From: Oscillospiraceae bacterium | Lineage (GTDB): Bacteria > Bacillota > Clostridia > Oscillospirales > Oscillospiraceae | Assembly: GCA_017438675.1 (NCBI GenBank) | Contig: JAFRUW010000189.1 | Coordinates: forward strand, 1-12,768 | DNA length: 12,768 nt | Direction: 5' to 3' | The notes under the pieces: generated by a model | Told to the model about the DNA's origin: nothing | Database searches by the model: none | The model's input: only the letters and a program-made list of their open reading frames with translations | Translations under genes and position numbers: made by a program | Part shown: positions 7,009-12,768 of the stretch, in pieces | How positions within the stretch are numbered: position 1 is the stretch's first letter | Layout of the letters: the number at the start of each line of letters is the position of its first letter

Positions 7009-7040
7009 TGAATCCGCTCATCGCTGCGATCCTGCGATGA

Positions 7041-7078
7041 AAAATGCAAGTGCAGTCATGTGATTACACTTGCATTTT
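7041..7078 (-). terminator. Terminator of the lipoprotein gene at 7083
   Basis: The 12-bp stem AAAATGCAAGTG/CACTTGCATTTT (7041-7052, 7067-7078) starts 4 nt past the stop codon. In the minus-strand transcript it runs into TTTTTCATC. A small inner TCA/TGA pairing can shorten the 14-nt loop. Confidence 0.8.
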
Positions 7079-7082
7079 GCGT

Positions 7083-7760
7083 TTATTTAAAGCTCACAGT
7101 CCCCAATACGCTTTCTACCGCGTCGGTGGTGGCCTGATCCGCGATCATATAGTCAATCTCGGTTATGCCGCCGCCGGGAGCGTCAATGAAGCATTCGTAC
7201 ATTGTCTGCCAGGAGAGAGCTTCATCGGACTCCGCGTGCCATACCACGTGGGCGGTCTTGCCGTCGATCTCATCCTCGATAATTCCCGAGGCGCCGGCGG
7301 TGCCCACATTGGAGCTCTTGGTGTAGCCGATATTCAGATAATCTCTGTAGACATACCTGGCGGCTGACTCCGCGTCGGCCATCTTGTTTTCAAAATAGCT
7401 CTCGAGCGTCGGGCGGGCATCTTCCGTCACAGAGACATAATTGATGGGATTGGAGCAGATCTCCTCCACCTGGTAAGCCAGCTCTTCCTCGGTCTCGAAG
7501 GAGTCTTTGCCAACCTTGTTCGTAGACCGTGTGTTCATCTGGAACTCATCGCTGGGGTACATGCTGACGATGGAGTAACCGTCATCGTATGCCTGGATAT
7601 TGGAGCCTTCGGGAACGGAGTAGGAAAGAACCTTGCCGTCGTATTCGGTGACAGGGTCTTCAAAGGCAGGCTTTTCGGATTTGCTGCCGCCGCAGGCCGT
7701 GAGACAGACGAGACAGAGGGAAAGAGCAAGAATAAGCGCGAGAATGTTTCTGATTTTCAT
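7083..7760 (-). CDS. Lipoprotein of unknown function
   Basis: 225 aa, monocistronic between its own promoter and terminator. The start is ATG 7760 with AAGGA upstream. The N-terminus is a typical lipoprotein signal: MKIRN, a hydrophobic core, and the lipobox LTAC with lipidated Cys23, followed by GGSKSEK. The mature part has a segment beginning YDGKVLSYSVPEGSNIQAYDDGYSI, a Glu-rich helical stretch (about 88-105), and a C-terminal portion ending ATTDAVESVLGTVSFK. That pattern, a 'VP.G' strand near the start and a C-terminal 'ids v..v..f' helix, is common in small surface lipoproteins of Clostridia that resemble the other lipoprotein in this window in layout, though no sequence similarity was established. 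No enzyme motif was seen. Confidence 0.88.
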   Translation of the reverse strand: MKIRNILALILALSLCLVCLTACGGSKSEKPAFEDPVTEYDGKVLSYSVPEGSNIQAYDDGYSIVSMYPSDEFQMNTRSTNKVGKDSFETEEELAYQVEEICSNPINYVSVTEDARPTLESYFENKMADAESAARYVYRDYLNIGYTKSSNVGTAGASGIIEDEIDGKTAHVVWHAESDEALSWQTMYECFIDAPGGGITEIDYMIADQATTDAVESVLGTVSFK

Positions 7761-7792
7761 AAAGTCACATCCTTCTTAATAATTCGTCAATC

Positions 7793-7821
7793 ATTATAAC
7801 AGCGTGCACCGACGTTTTCAA
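7793..7821 (-). promoter_or_regulatory. Sigma-A promoter of the lipoprotein gene at 7083
   Basis: On the minus strand TTGAAA (7816-7821), a 17-nt spacer and a perfect TATAAT (7793-7798) stand about 33 nt before the start codon. Confidence 0.8.
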
Positions 7822-7862
7822 GTACAAAAGTGATACATGGCCGCTGATAGGCAAAACAAAAA

Positions 7863-7893
7863 GATCCCCGCCGGATCATATCCGACGGGAATC
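7863..7893 (-). terminator. Terminator of the ECF S component gene
   Basis: A 14-pair hairpin (arms 7863-7876 and 7880-7893). Its two C/A mismatches on the plus strand become G-U pairs in the minus-strand RNA, which then runs into CTTTTTGTTTTG. It lies 34 nt beyond the stop at 7927. Confidence 0.8.
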
Positions 7894-7926
7894 ATTTTAA
7901 AAGGAAACCGTGTCTAACCGGTCGGT

Positions 7927-8457
7927 TTACTCGTTTTTGCCGATCATCTTCATGTACAGCGTCCTGACGCCCAGCTTCCATGTGACGATCATGCCCACAA
8001 CGGCTCCCACGCCCGCCTGGAGTATCTCATAGGGGAGCTTCACGATGGCGTGCTCCGGGGTGCTGTAGACAAATGCCTTGCCCAGTGTGTAGCCCACCAC
8101 CATGATGACCGCGCCAAGGGTCACGCCGATGCCGGAAGCCAGGGCGGGGCGCTTTTTCATGACCTTGTGGGCGAAGAGGGAGATCACCACCGCCTGAAGC
8201 CCGTGGGTAATGAGAGATACGAACATGGCGGGGGGATAGTAGAATATATCGCCGATAAAGGAGCCGACGCCGCCCACCATAAACGCGCCGATGGGATCGA
8301 GGAGCATCGCGGCGATGCAGATGATTATATCATTCAGATAGAAGTGGCCGCCGGGAACAGGTACTCCGAAGGAGCTCATGGCGATGTTCATGGCCATGAA
8401 GATGCCCGTCACGGTTATCCACAGTGTATTTTGCCTCAGTGCGCTTTGCCTTATCAC
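7927..8457 (-). CDS. ECF transporter S component; vitamin B6-type substrate inferred
   Basis: 176 aa, normal for S components. The start is GTG 8457-8455 with AGGGTG 7 nt upstream. It is an integral membrane protein with about five to six helices (roughly 12-30, 42-64, 78-97, 107-126, 144-161). The stretch PGGHFYLNDIIICIAAMLLD followed by PIGAFMVGGVGSFIGDIF matches the ECF riboflavin-type S-component family pattern, and the C-terminal LPYEILQAGVGAVVG is also typical. Such proteins bind a vitamin and work with a shared energising module (EcfA1, EcfA2 and EcfT), which is not encoded in this window. The gene is divergent from a MocR/PdxR-type regulator, which suggests pyridoxine or a related B6 vitamer, as in PdxU-type systems. 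That substrate is an inference from the neighbour; hydroxymethylpyrimidine or another vitamin remains possible. Confidence 0.85.
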   Translation of the reverse strand: MIRQSALRQNTLWITVTGIFMAMNIAMSSFGVPVPGGHFYLNDIIICIAAMLLDPIGAFMVGGVGSFIGDIFYYPPAMFVSLITHGLQAVVISLFAHKVMKKRPALASGIGVTLGAVIMVVGYTLGKAFVYSTPEHAIVKLPYEILQAGVGAVVGMIVTWKLGVRTLYMKMIGKNE

Positions 8458-8469
8458 ACTAAATCACCC

Positions 8470-8498
8470 TTTACTTTTTTCTGAGTGTATAGTACAAT
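8470..8498 (+). promoter_or_regulatory. Sigma-A promoter of the MocR-type regulator gene
   Basis: TTTACT (8470-8475), a 17-nt spacer and TACAAT (8493-8498) point toward the regulator. Transcription would start near 8505. The regulator has AGGAG at 8528-8532, about 16 nt before its ATG, which is an unusually long gap and suggests weak translation. Confidence 0.6.
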
Positions 8499-8521
8499 AA
8501 AACTGGCATTACTAAAATAGT
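8489..8521 (-). promoter_or_regulatory. Weak promoter of the ECF gene with overlapping candidate operator
   Basis: On the minus strand TACTAT (8489-8494) is a fair -10, but the -35 position (8512-8517, TTTTAG) is poor. It overlaps the inverted repeat ACTA-AAA-TAGT (8511-8521), and the two divergent -10 boxes overlap. A poor -35 covered by a palindrome next to a MocR-family gene fits an activator site. This is inference from layout only. Confidence 0.35.
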
Positions 8522-8548
8522 CAGTTCAGGAGTTTTTTATATAACCAG

Positions 8549-9631
8549 ATGAAATATATTATCGACAAAACATCAAACAAACCCGCCTACATACAGCTGT
8601 ACGAACAGCTTCGGCGGGACATAGCGGGCGGGGTATATCCCTTCGGCGCGAAGCTCCCCTCAAAGCGGCTCCTTGCGGAAGAGAGCGGCGTCAGCGTGGT
8701 GACGGCGGAGCACACGTATTCCCTCCTCTGCGACGAGGGGTACATCGAGGCAAGGGAGCGGAGCGGCTGCTTTGTCATCTACCGGGAGAGTGATTTCTTG
8801 TCCCAGTCGGAGAACATAACCGTTCCCGAGGCGATCCACCCCGGCAGGACAGGAGGGGAGTACGACTTCCCCTTTTCCGTCATTGCAAAGACAATCAGGA
8901 AGGTGCTTCTGGACAGGGGAGAGGACATACTTGTAAAATCACCCAACAACGGCTGCCCGGAGTTAAGGCAGGCCATCGCATCGTATCTCGCCCGGGCAAA
9001 CGGTATGGCGGTGAAGCCCGATCAGGTGATAATCGGGTCGGGCGCGGAATATCTGTATACTCTCATTGCCCAGCTCTTAAAGGGAAGGACCTTTGCCATT
9101 GAGGACCCGTCCTATAAAAAGATACTTCAGGTTTATTCAGCCAGCGGGGTAAAATGCGACATGCTGAAGCTGGGGAAAAACGGAATACGGAGTCCGGAGC
9201 TTGCCGGGACCGACGCCACGGTTCTGCACATTACGCCCTTCAACAGCTACCCCAGCGGGATCACCGCCAGCGCCTCAAAGCGGAGGGAGTACATCCGGTG
9301 GGCGGAGGAGCGGGACGGCTTTATCGTGGAGGACAATTACGATTCGGAGCTGACGGTGTCCACAAAAAACGAGGACACTGTCTATTCCCTGTCCCCGGAG
9401 AGCAGGGTCATATATCTGAACACCTTTTCCCACACCGTGGCGCCGTCCATCCGCGTGGGGTACATGGTGCTTCCGGAGAGGCTTATGGATGAGTTTGAGG
9501 AACGGCTGGGGTTCTATTCCTGCACCGTGCCGGTTTTTGAGCAGTACATTCTGGCGGAGCTTATGACAAGCGGCAATTTTGAGCGCCATATCAACCGTGT
9601 CAGGCGAAAAAAACGGCGTGAGCGCATATGA
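8549..9631 (+). CDS. MocR/PdxR-type regulator (GntR wHTH plus aminotransferase-like domain), lysine-less and C-terminally short
   Basis: 360 aa against about 460-480 for the family. The N-terminal GntR winged helix (about 10-78) contains AYIQLYEQLRRDI, KLPSKRLLAEESGVS and YIEARERSG. A linker leads to a fold-type I aminotransferase-like domain: FPFSVIAKTIR (108-118), SPNNGCPELRQAI, IIGSGAEYLY, ITPFNSYPSG and EDNYDSEL (261-268). The motif that normally reads TFSKTLAPS is TFSHTVAPS: the PLP-Schiff-base Lys is His295 (codon CAC 9431-9433). The protein stops after HINRVRRKKRRERI, where relatives continue for roughly 90-100 residues that include the substrate-carboxylate Arg. No homologous continuation was seen in the other frames downstream. 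Family members bind PLP and activate B6 or GABA genes. This one cannot form the usual internal aldimine, so it may be decaying or may sense by another route. It is divergent from the ECF gene. Confidence 0.87.
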   Translation: MKYIIDKTSNKPAYIQLYEQLRRDIAGGVYPFGAKLPSKRLLAEESGVSVVTAEHTYSLLCDEGYIEARERSGCFVIYRESDFLSQSENITVPEAIHPGRTGGEYDFPFSVIAKTIRKVLLDRGEDILVKSPNNGCPELRQAIASYLARANGMAVKPDQVIIGSGAEYLYTLIAQLLKGRTFAIEDPSYKKILQVYSASGVKCDMLKLGKNGIRSPELAGTDATVLHITPFNSYPSGITASASKRREYIRWAEERDGFIVEDNYDSELTVSTKNEDTVYSLSPESRVIYLNTFSHTVAPSIRVGYMVLPERLMDEFEERLGFYSCTVPVFEQYILAELMTSGNFERHINRVRRKKRRERI

Positions 9632-9652
9632 TCCATCCGTTTTATTTTGGTG

Positions 9653-9681
9653 TTGAAATAAGAAGCGGAATGATGTAAGAT
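9653..9681 (+). promoter_or_regulatory. Sigma-A promoter of the small acidic lipoprotein
   Basis: TTGAAA (9653-9658), a 17-nt spacer and TAAGAT (9676-9681), with GATAAT overlapping as an alternative -10. It starts 22 nt after the regulator stop, so the small lipoprotein has its own transcription start. Confidence 0.6.
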
Positions 9682-9710
9682 AATAAGGATTTCTCAGGGA
9701 GGTTTTCATT

Positions 9711-9980
9711 ATGTTCAGTAGATTCGTTGCTTTTATACTCTGTATTATGATGCTGACGTCGGCTCTCACAGCCTGCACGGACAAGGAGGCCATGCCATTG
9801 GAGGATGAGACCGTCGAAGATATTAACGAGGCTGCAGACGGGGAAGAAAGCGTCCCCACAGAGGCCAGGGTCCAATGGGGCGGAAACAGATCGGAAGATC
9901 AGCCGGAAGAGGACGCCCAGACCGAAACCGAGACCGAGGCGGAGACTGAGACCGAAGCCGAGGCAGAGGCTCAGAACTGA
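9711..9980 (+). CDS. Small acidic lipoprotein with Thr-Glu/Ala-Glu repeat tail
   Basis: 89 aa. GGGAGG stands 8 nt before ATG 9711. The signal peptide ends in the lipobox LTAC (Cys22), so the mature product is only about 68 residues anchored to the membrane. The rest is very acidic and probably unstructured: DKEAMPLEDETVEDINEAAD in the middle, then a Thr/Ala-Glu dipeptide run from about residue 70 to 88. The tail is encoded by a near-repeat of ACC/GCC-GAG-type codons, which could expand or contract by slippage. No domain was recognised. It might be a spacer or cell-wall-layer tether, but nothing in the sequence proves a role. It has its own promoter and terminator. Confidence 0.75.
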   Translation: MFSRFVAFILCIMMLTSALTACTDKEAMPLEDETVEDINEAADGEESVPTEARVQWGGNRSEDQPEEDAQTETETEAETETEAEAEAQN

Positions 9981-9994
9981 ACCGAATAATACAC

Positions 9995-10032
9995 AAAACG
10001 TCACGACCGGCGAAGGATCGTGACGTTTTTTT
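9995..10032. terminator. Bidirectional terminator between convergent small genes
   Basis: A 12-bp stem (AAAACGTCACGA with TCGTGACGTTTT, 9995-10006 and 10018-10029) encloses an 11-nt loop and runs into TTTTTTT on the plus strand. The AAAA arm gives a shorter T-tract on the minus strand, so it can serve both the lipoprotein and the cysteine-rich gene. Confidence 0.85.
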
Positions 10033-10045
10033 GCTGTTTATGTTC

Positions 10046-10255
10046 TTAAAGCTTGAAGCTTTCCTCATCGAACACGTCGGTTTTCAGCACAAGGGGCTTC
10101 ATGGGCTTCCGTGACAGGGGATCGTAGCTGAACCGTTTGCACTTGCCGTTTGCGGAGACGACCCCCAGCTTCAGGCAGCCCACTTCATTCTGACCCAACG
10201 GTCTGCCGTACCTGCAATAGAGGCAGCTCGGCTCCACATCCTTTTTAAACAGCAT
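10046..10255 (-). CDS. Small four-cysteine protein, conserved-looking, function unknown
   Basis: 69 aa. The start at ATG 10255 has GGGAGG 7 nt upstream; the longer in-frame start at 10297 lies inside the promoter. It has no signal peptide, so it is cytoplasmic. Four cysteines lie in a CxxC-x12-C-x11-C arrangement (Cys11, Cys14, Cys27, Cys39), followed by KRFSYDPLSRKP. Such spacing suits a zinc ribbon-like or iron-sulfur binding site. Short proteins of this shape (CLYCRYG... C... C..F.YDPL.R) occur in Clostridia, as far as I recall, without an assigned role. It lies 3' of the sporulation gene ylbJ but has its own vegetative promoter. Confidence 0.75.
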   Translation of the reverse strand: MLFKKDVEPSCLYCRYGRPLGQNEVGCLKLGVVSANGKCKRFSYDPLSRKPMKPLVLKTDVFDEESFKL

Positions 10256-10285
10256 ACATATCCCTCCCGCCTTTGTATTTATCTT

Positions 10286-10314
10286 ATTATACCTCATTCG
10301 CGGTGATTATTCAA
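10286..10314 (-). promoter_or_regulatory. Sigma-A promoter of the four-cysteine protein gene
   Basis: On the minus strand TTGAAT (10309-10314), a 17-nt spacer and a perfect TATAAT (10286-10291). The -35 box overlaps the stop codon of ylbJ (10311-10313), so the small gene starts transcription right at the end of the sporulation gene. Confidence 0.8.
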
Positions 10315-11252
10315 CATTTTATAATGAGACAAATCATGATTGTAAGGGCGGCGGCGATAATGCCGTGCAGCAGCTTCCCGGCGAAGTACCGCCCTGTTTT
10401 AAGGCCGGAAGCCAGGGCAAAGGACAGCGCCTGACAGTGGACGCAGAGCCCGCCCCAGCCTGAGAGAAAGGCGGCGGCAGGCAGGGAGATGATGTGATCG
10501 ATGCCTGCAAGCCCCGTGATCCCTGAGGTCAGTTCCATAACTCCCCGGAGCACTGTTCCAACGATGCCGCCGGGGAGCAGCCCTGTTTTTTCAAGGAGGG
10601 CGGACATGACCTCGAAAAAGATTATTAAGCCGCATATATCAAAAATGCTTCTTACGGAGTTTTTTACGGCCTTTACAAAGGCGGCGGGGAAGGGATAGGA
10701 CTCAGCAGGCACGGTTTTCACGCTGTCCGTATGTGAGCCGCCCCGGAACATGATCCCCACGATCACGGCGGAAAGAACGTGGACAAACAGAAGCAGAAAC
10801 CCCGCCCGGGCGCTTTCGAATACTCCGCCGCCGCAGGCCCCGAGGATGAAGGCGGGACCGGAGTTGTTTGCGAAGGCCAAAAGCCGCTCCGCCTCGCTTT
10901 TTGAGACGGAGCCCTTTTCATACAGCTCCGCAACAGTTTTTGCCCCCATGGGATATCCGCCGAGAAGCCCGATCACAAAGGCCGAGGAACCGGCGTTCCC
11001 GGTGCCCAGAAGCCTTCCCAGAAAAGGGGACAGGACCTTCCCCAGCCTGTATGCCGCCCCGGTTCCGATCATCAGTGAGGAGATCACAAAAAACGGGAAC
11101 AGTGAGGGCAGAAGTACCCCTGTTCCAAGCTTCAGCCCGTTACGTGCCGCCGCTGCCGATTCCCTCGGAAAGGCGATAAGCGCCAGGACGGACAGTATGA
11201 GCCCCGTATACAGCAGCGTATCGGAAAACAGCCGCCTTTTTGCATTCGTCAT
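10311..11252 (-). CDS. ylbJ: Sporulation integral membrane protein YlbJ (SpoVV)
   Basis: 313 aa, shorter than the roughly 400 residues of the B. subtilis protein. The start is ATG 11252 with GGGAG 8-9 nt upstream. It is a polytopic membrane protein of the nucleoside-recognition ('Gate') type: LLPSLFPFFVISSLMIGTG (about 47-65), then GLLGGYPMGAKTVAELYEKG, then ANNSGPAFILGACGGGVF. These are the typical motifs of YlbJ. In B. subtilis YlbJ, renamed SpoVV, is needed in the mother cell for dipicolinic acid to reach the developing spore. The same role is assumed here, which marks the host as a spore former. It is divergent from yqfC-yqfD, in a shared 98-nt gap where sigma-E-type control is expected. 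Confidence 0.88.
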   Translation of the reverse strand: MTNAKRRLFSDTLLYTGLILSVLALIAFPRESAAAARNGLKLGTGVLLPSLFPFFVISSLMIGTGAAYRLGKVLSPFLGRLLGTGNAGSSAFVIGLLGGYPMGAKTVAELYEKGSVSKSEAERLLAFANNSGPAFILGACGGGVFESARAGFLLLFVHVLSAVIVGIMFRGGSHTDSVKTVPAESYPFPAAFVKAVKNSVRSIFDICGLIIFFEVMSALLEKTGLLPGGIVGTVLRGVMELTSGITGLAGIDHIISLPAAAFLSGWGGLCVHCQALSFALASGLKTGRYFAGKLLHGIIAAALTIMICLIIKC

Positions 11253-11297
11253 CAGATCATCTCCCTGCGGTTATGTACAAGTATATGACCGGCCAGG

Positions 11298-11325
11298 GCT
11301 ATTTTTGCGGCCGCAGACATATTAT
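11298..11325 (+). promoter_or_regulatory. Possible sigma-E-type promoter of yqfC-yqfD
   Basis: GCTATTT (11298-11304), 13 nt, and CATATTAT (11318-11325) resemble the mother-cell sigma-E pattern (ATATT then CATACAAT) but with several mismatches. A CATATACT-like element also faces ylbJ in the opposite direction in this 98-nt gap. The call relies partly on knowing that yqfC and ylbJ are sporulation genes. Confidence 0.35.
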
Positions 11326-11350
11326 TCTAAAAGATCAAGGAGGCGGTTTC

Positions 11351-11635
11351 ATGAGCATTTCGGATAAAAAAGACATTTTTCTTGAAAAAGCGGCGGACCT
11401 TTTCGACCTGCCCCAGGAGGTTGTGGCAGGAATGCCCAGGATCACGGTGACGGGGTGCAGGCGGGTAATGGTGGAAAACCACCGGGGCATACTGGAGTAC
11501 GGTGACCGGGAGATACAGATAAACGGCGGCAGGATGGTGCTGACTGTCCGTGGGAGCGGGCTGGAGCTCAGGTCATTAAACACAAGCGAGCTCCTTGTGA
11601 CCGGAAGGATCACGGGCATGGAATTTGATTATTAG
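11351..11635 (+). CDS. yqfC: Sporulation protein YqfC
   Basis: 94 aa, the usual length for YqfC. AAGGAGG stands 8 nt before ATG 11351. After a short N-terminal helix (KDIFLEKAADLFDLPQEVV) comes the YabP/YqfC beta domain: PRITVTGCRRVMVENHRGIL, then EYGDREIQINGGRMVLTV, then LELRSLNTSELLVTGRI. YqfC is a small mother-cell protein conserved with YqfD in spore formers and required for proper spore formation in B. subtilis. It ends in TAG at 11633-11635; reading through it would give only a few codons before TGA, so this TAG acts as a real stop here. The next gene starts 11 nt later, so the two are co-transcribed. Confidence 0.92.
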   Translation: MSISDKKDIFLEKAADLFDLPQEVVAGMPRITVTGCRRVMVENHRGILEYGDREIQINGGRMVLTVRGSGLELRSLNTSELLVTGRITGMEFDY

Positions 11636-11646
11636 GCGGTGGCGGT

Positions 11647-12768
11647 ATGGAACGGGTGACGAATTATCTCCGTGGGAGTGTGCGCATCAGGGTGAGGTGC
11701 AGATACCCCGAGCGGTTTATAAATATATGCGCCAAAAGCGGCGCGGAATTCTGGGACATGGAGCGGGAGGGCGAAGACCTTGTCCTCACCACCCACCGGC
11801 GGGATTACAGGTTCCTGCGCCGCCGCGCCCTTATGGGGGATTACGATGTGACGGAGGCGAAAACAGCCGGTACGGTGTTCTTCCTGCGGCGCTTCAGGCG
11901 GCGGTACGCCCTGCTTGCGGGGATGCTGCTCACCCTCTGCGCCCTGTGGTACGCATCCCTCTTTATATGGGAGATCGGCGTCACTGGCAACGAGACGGTT
12001 CCCTCCGCAGAGATACTCCGGGAGCTTAAGGAGCTGGGTGTGGGGGTCGGAACCTTACGGCTGACGCTGGATCAGGACAGAATATCCAACGAAATGCTTT
12101 TGAGGATACCGGAGCTATGCTGGCTCACGGTGAACACCAACGGCTGCAGGGCGGAGGTGAAGGTCCGGGAGGAGATACCGAAGCCGGAGATGGTGGATGA
12201 GTACGTCCCCACGGAGGTCTATGCGAAAAAAACGGGGATAATCGAGAAAATGACAGTATTGGAGGGAAAAAAGCTGGTGATGCCGGGAGATACGGTTATG
12301 GCGGGGGATATCCTCGTCACCGGGGCAATGGACAGTCTTTCCACCGGGACGCGGCACGTCCACGCCATGGGGGAAATCTACGCCCGGACGCTGTACTCCG
12401 TGTCTGCCGCCGCGCCCTCGGCGGTGAACATGAAGGAATACACCGGGCGGGAAAAGACGAAGCACGCCCTCGTCATCGGCGGCAGCAGACTGAACCTGTA
12501 CCTTTCCGGCGGGGTGAGCTGGGAGCATTATGACAAGACAGCGGAGACCCGTAAGCTTGAATTTTTCGGCTTTGTCCTTCCGGTGGGGTTTGTCAGGGAC
12601 ACATACAGAGAGTATGAGCTTTCGGTGACGGAGGCGGAGGACATTCCGGATGCGGTAAAGGAACGTATGCTTCGGGACCTTGCGGAAAAAATCGACGGTG
12701 AGGTGCGGAAAACGGAGTTTTCCGTCGACGAAAGGGACGGGAGGATAACAGTCACCATGACGGCGGAG
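11647..12768 (+). CDS. yqfD: Sporulation protein YqfD, C-terminus beyond the window
   Basis: 374 codons in view from ATG 11647, open to the right edge; B. subtilis YqfD is about 400 aa, so little is missing. GGTGGCGGT just upstream serves as ribosome binding site. The N-terminal part (1-80) includes the family-typical VRIRVRCRYPERFINIC, AEFWDMEREG and a basic segment FLRRFRRR. One transmembrane helix follows (about 87-107). Next comes a region at about 110-180 shaped like a POTRA/FtsQ-type domain (IGVTGNETVPSAEILREL, IPELCWLTVN, KVREEIPKPE). The distal half has VYAKKTGIIEKMTVLEGK, VMPGDTVMAGDILVTGAMDS and VHAMGEIYARTLYSV, as in other YqfD proteins. It is thus a single-pass membrane protein with a large extracytoplasmic part, working with YqfC during spore development. 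Confidence 0.93.
   Translation, partial: MERVTNYLRGSVRIRVRCRYPERFINICAKSGAEFWDMEREGEDLVLTTHRRDYRFLRRRALMGDYDVTEAKTAGTVFFLRRFRRRYALLAGMLLTLCALWYASLFIWEIGVTGNETVPSAEILRELKELGVGVGTLRLTLDQDRISNEMLLRIPELCWLTVNTNGCRAEVKVREEIPKPEMVDEYVPTEVYAKKTGIIEKMTVLEGKKLVMPGDTVMAGDILVTGAMDSLSTGTRHVHAMGEIYARTLYSVSAAAPSAVNMKEYTGREKTKHALVIGGSRLNLYLSGGVSWEHYDKTAETRKLEFFGFVLPVGFVRDTYREYELSVTEAEDIPDAVKERMLRDLAEKIDGEVRKTEFSVDERDGRITVTMTAE

Larger units (their letters stand above)
6287..7040. other. Long non-coding, hairpin-rich convergent intergenic region
   Basis: About 750 bp between the ilvE terminator and the terminator of the lipoprotein at 7083. Short open frames exist but none has a plausible ribosome binding site, domain or family-like protein sequence. 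The stretch holds at least five separate hairpins: the double hairpin at 6367-6403, AACGGC/GCCGTT at 6524-6542, an 11-bp hairpin at 6846-6871, a 9-bp hairpin at 6987-7008, and a 7-bp hairpin at 7018-7040. An AT-rich part (about 6890-6960) has no gene attached. It looks like an accumulation site for non-coding repeat elements. Confidence 0.6.

Noticed and set aside
11625..12029. Plus-strand open frame of 134 codons overlapping the yqfC end and yqfD start
   Set aside because: It is out of frame with yqfD, whose frame stays open to the window edge with family motifs throughout.

Overview
The window reads as chromosomal DNA of an endospore-forming, low-to-mid GC Clostridia, most plausibly an Oscillospiraceae/Ruminococcaceae-type gut bacterium. 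This is inferred from the sporulation genes ylbJ(spoVV), yqfC and yqfD, the ECF transporter S component, several LxxC lipoproteins, strong GGAGG ribosome binding sites, near-consensus sigma-A promoters with 16-18 bp spacers, and abundant U-tract hairpin terminators. No phage, transposase, CRISPR, rRNA or tRNA was seen.

Layout, left to right. (1) 1-275 (-): start of a secreted protein with an EstA-esterase-like N-terminus, its promoter, and a quiet 276-549 gap with an unusual palindrome. (2) 618-1992 (-): a two-gene cell-envelope operon (DUF3592-like membrane protein, then a lipoprotein) with its own promoter and terminator. (3) 2240-5005 (-): an OmpR/PhoB-type response regulator, a membrane histidine kinase and a FabG-like short-chain dehydrogenase, apparently one transcript ending in a terminator. 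(4) 5163-6230 (+), divergent from the regulator: a branched-chain aminotransferase (ilvE) that is complete except for an in-frame TAG at codon 188. (5) 6231-7082: about 850 bp of non-coding DNA between convergent genes, filled with hairpins and repeat-like elements. (6) 7083-7760 (-): a lipoprotein. (7) 7927-8457 (-) and 8549-9631 (+): an ECF S component divergent from a MocR/PdxR-type regulator, together suggesting vitamin B6-type uptake control. The regulator lacks the PLP lysine (His instead) and the C-terminal end of its aminotransferase domain. (8) 9711-9980 (+): a tiny acidic lipoprotein. (9) 10046-10255 (-): a four-cysteine small protein. (10) 10311-11252 (-): ylbJ, divergent from 11351-12768 (+), yqfC-yqfD, with yqfD running off the edge.

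The best candidates for something unusual are the amber codon inside an otherwise intact ilvE and the aldimine-incapable, shortened MocR regulator next to an ECF transporter gene. No clear new multi-gene system was found; most of the window is ordinary core-genome content of a spore former.
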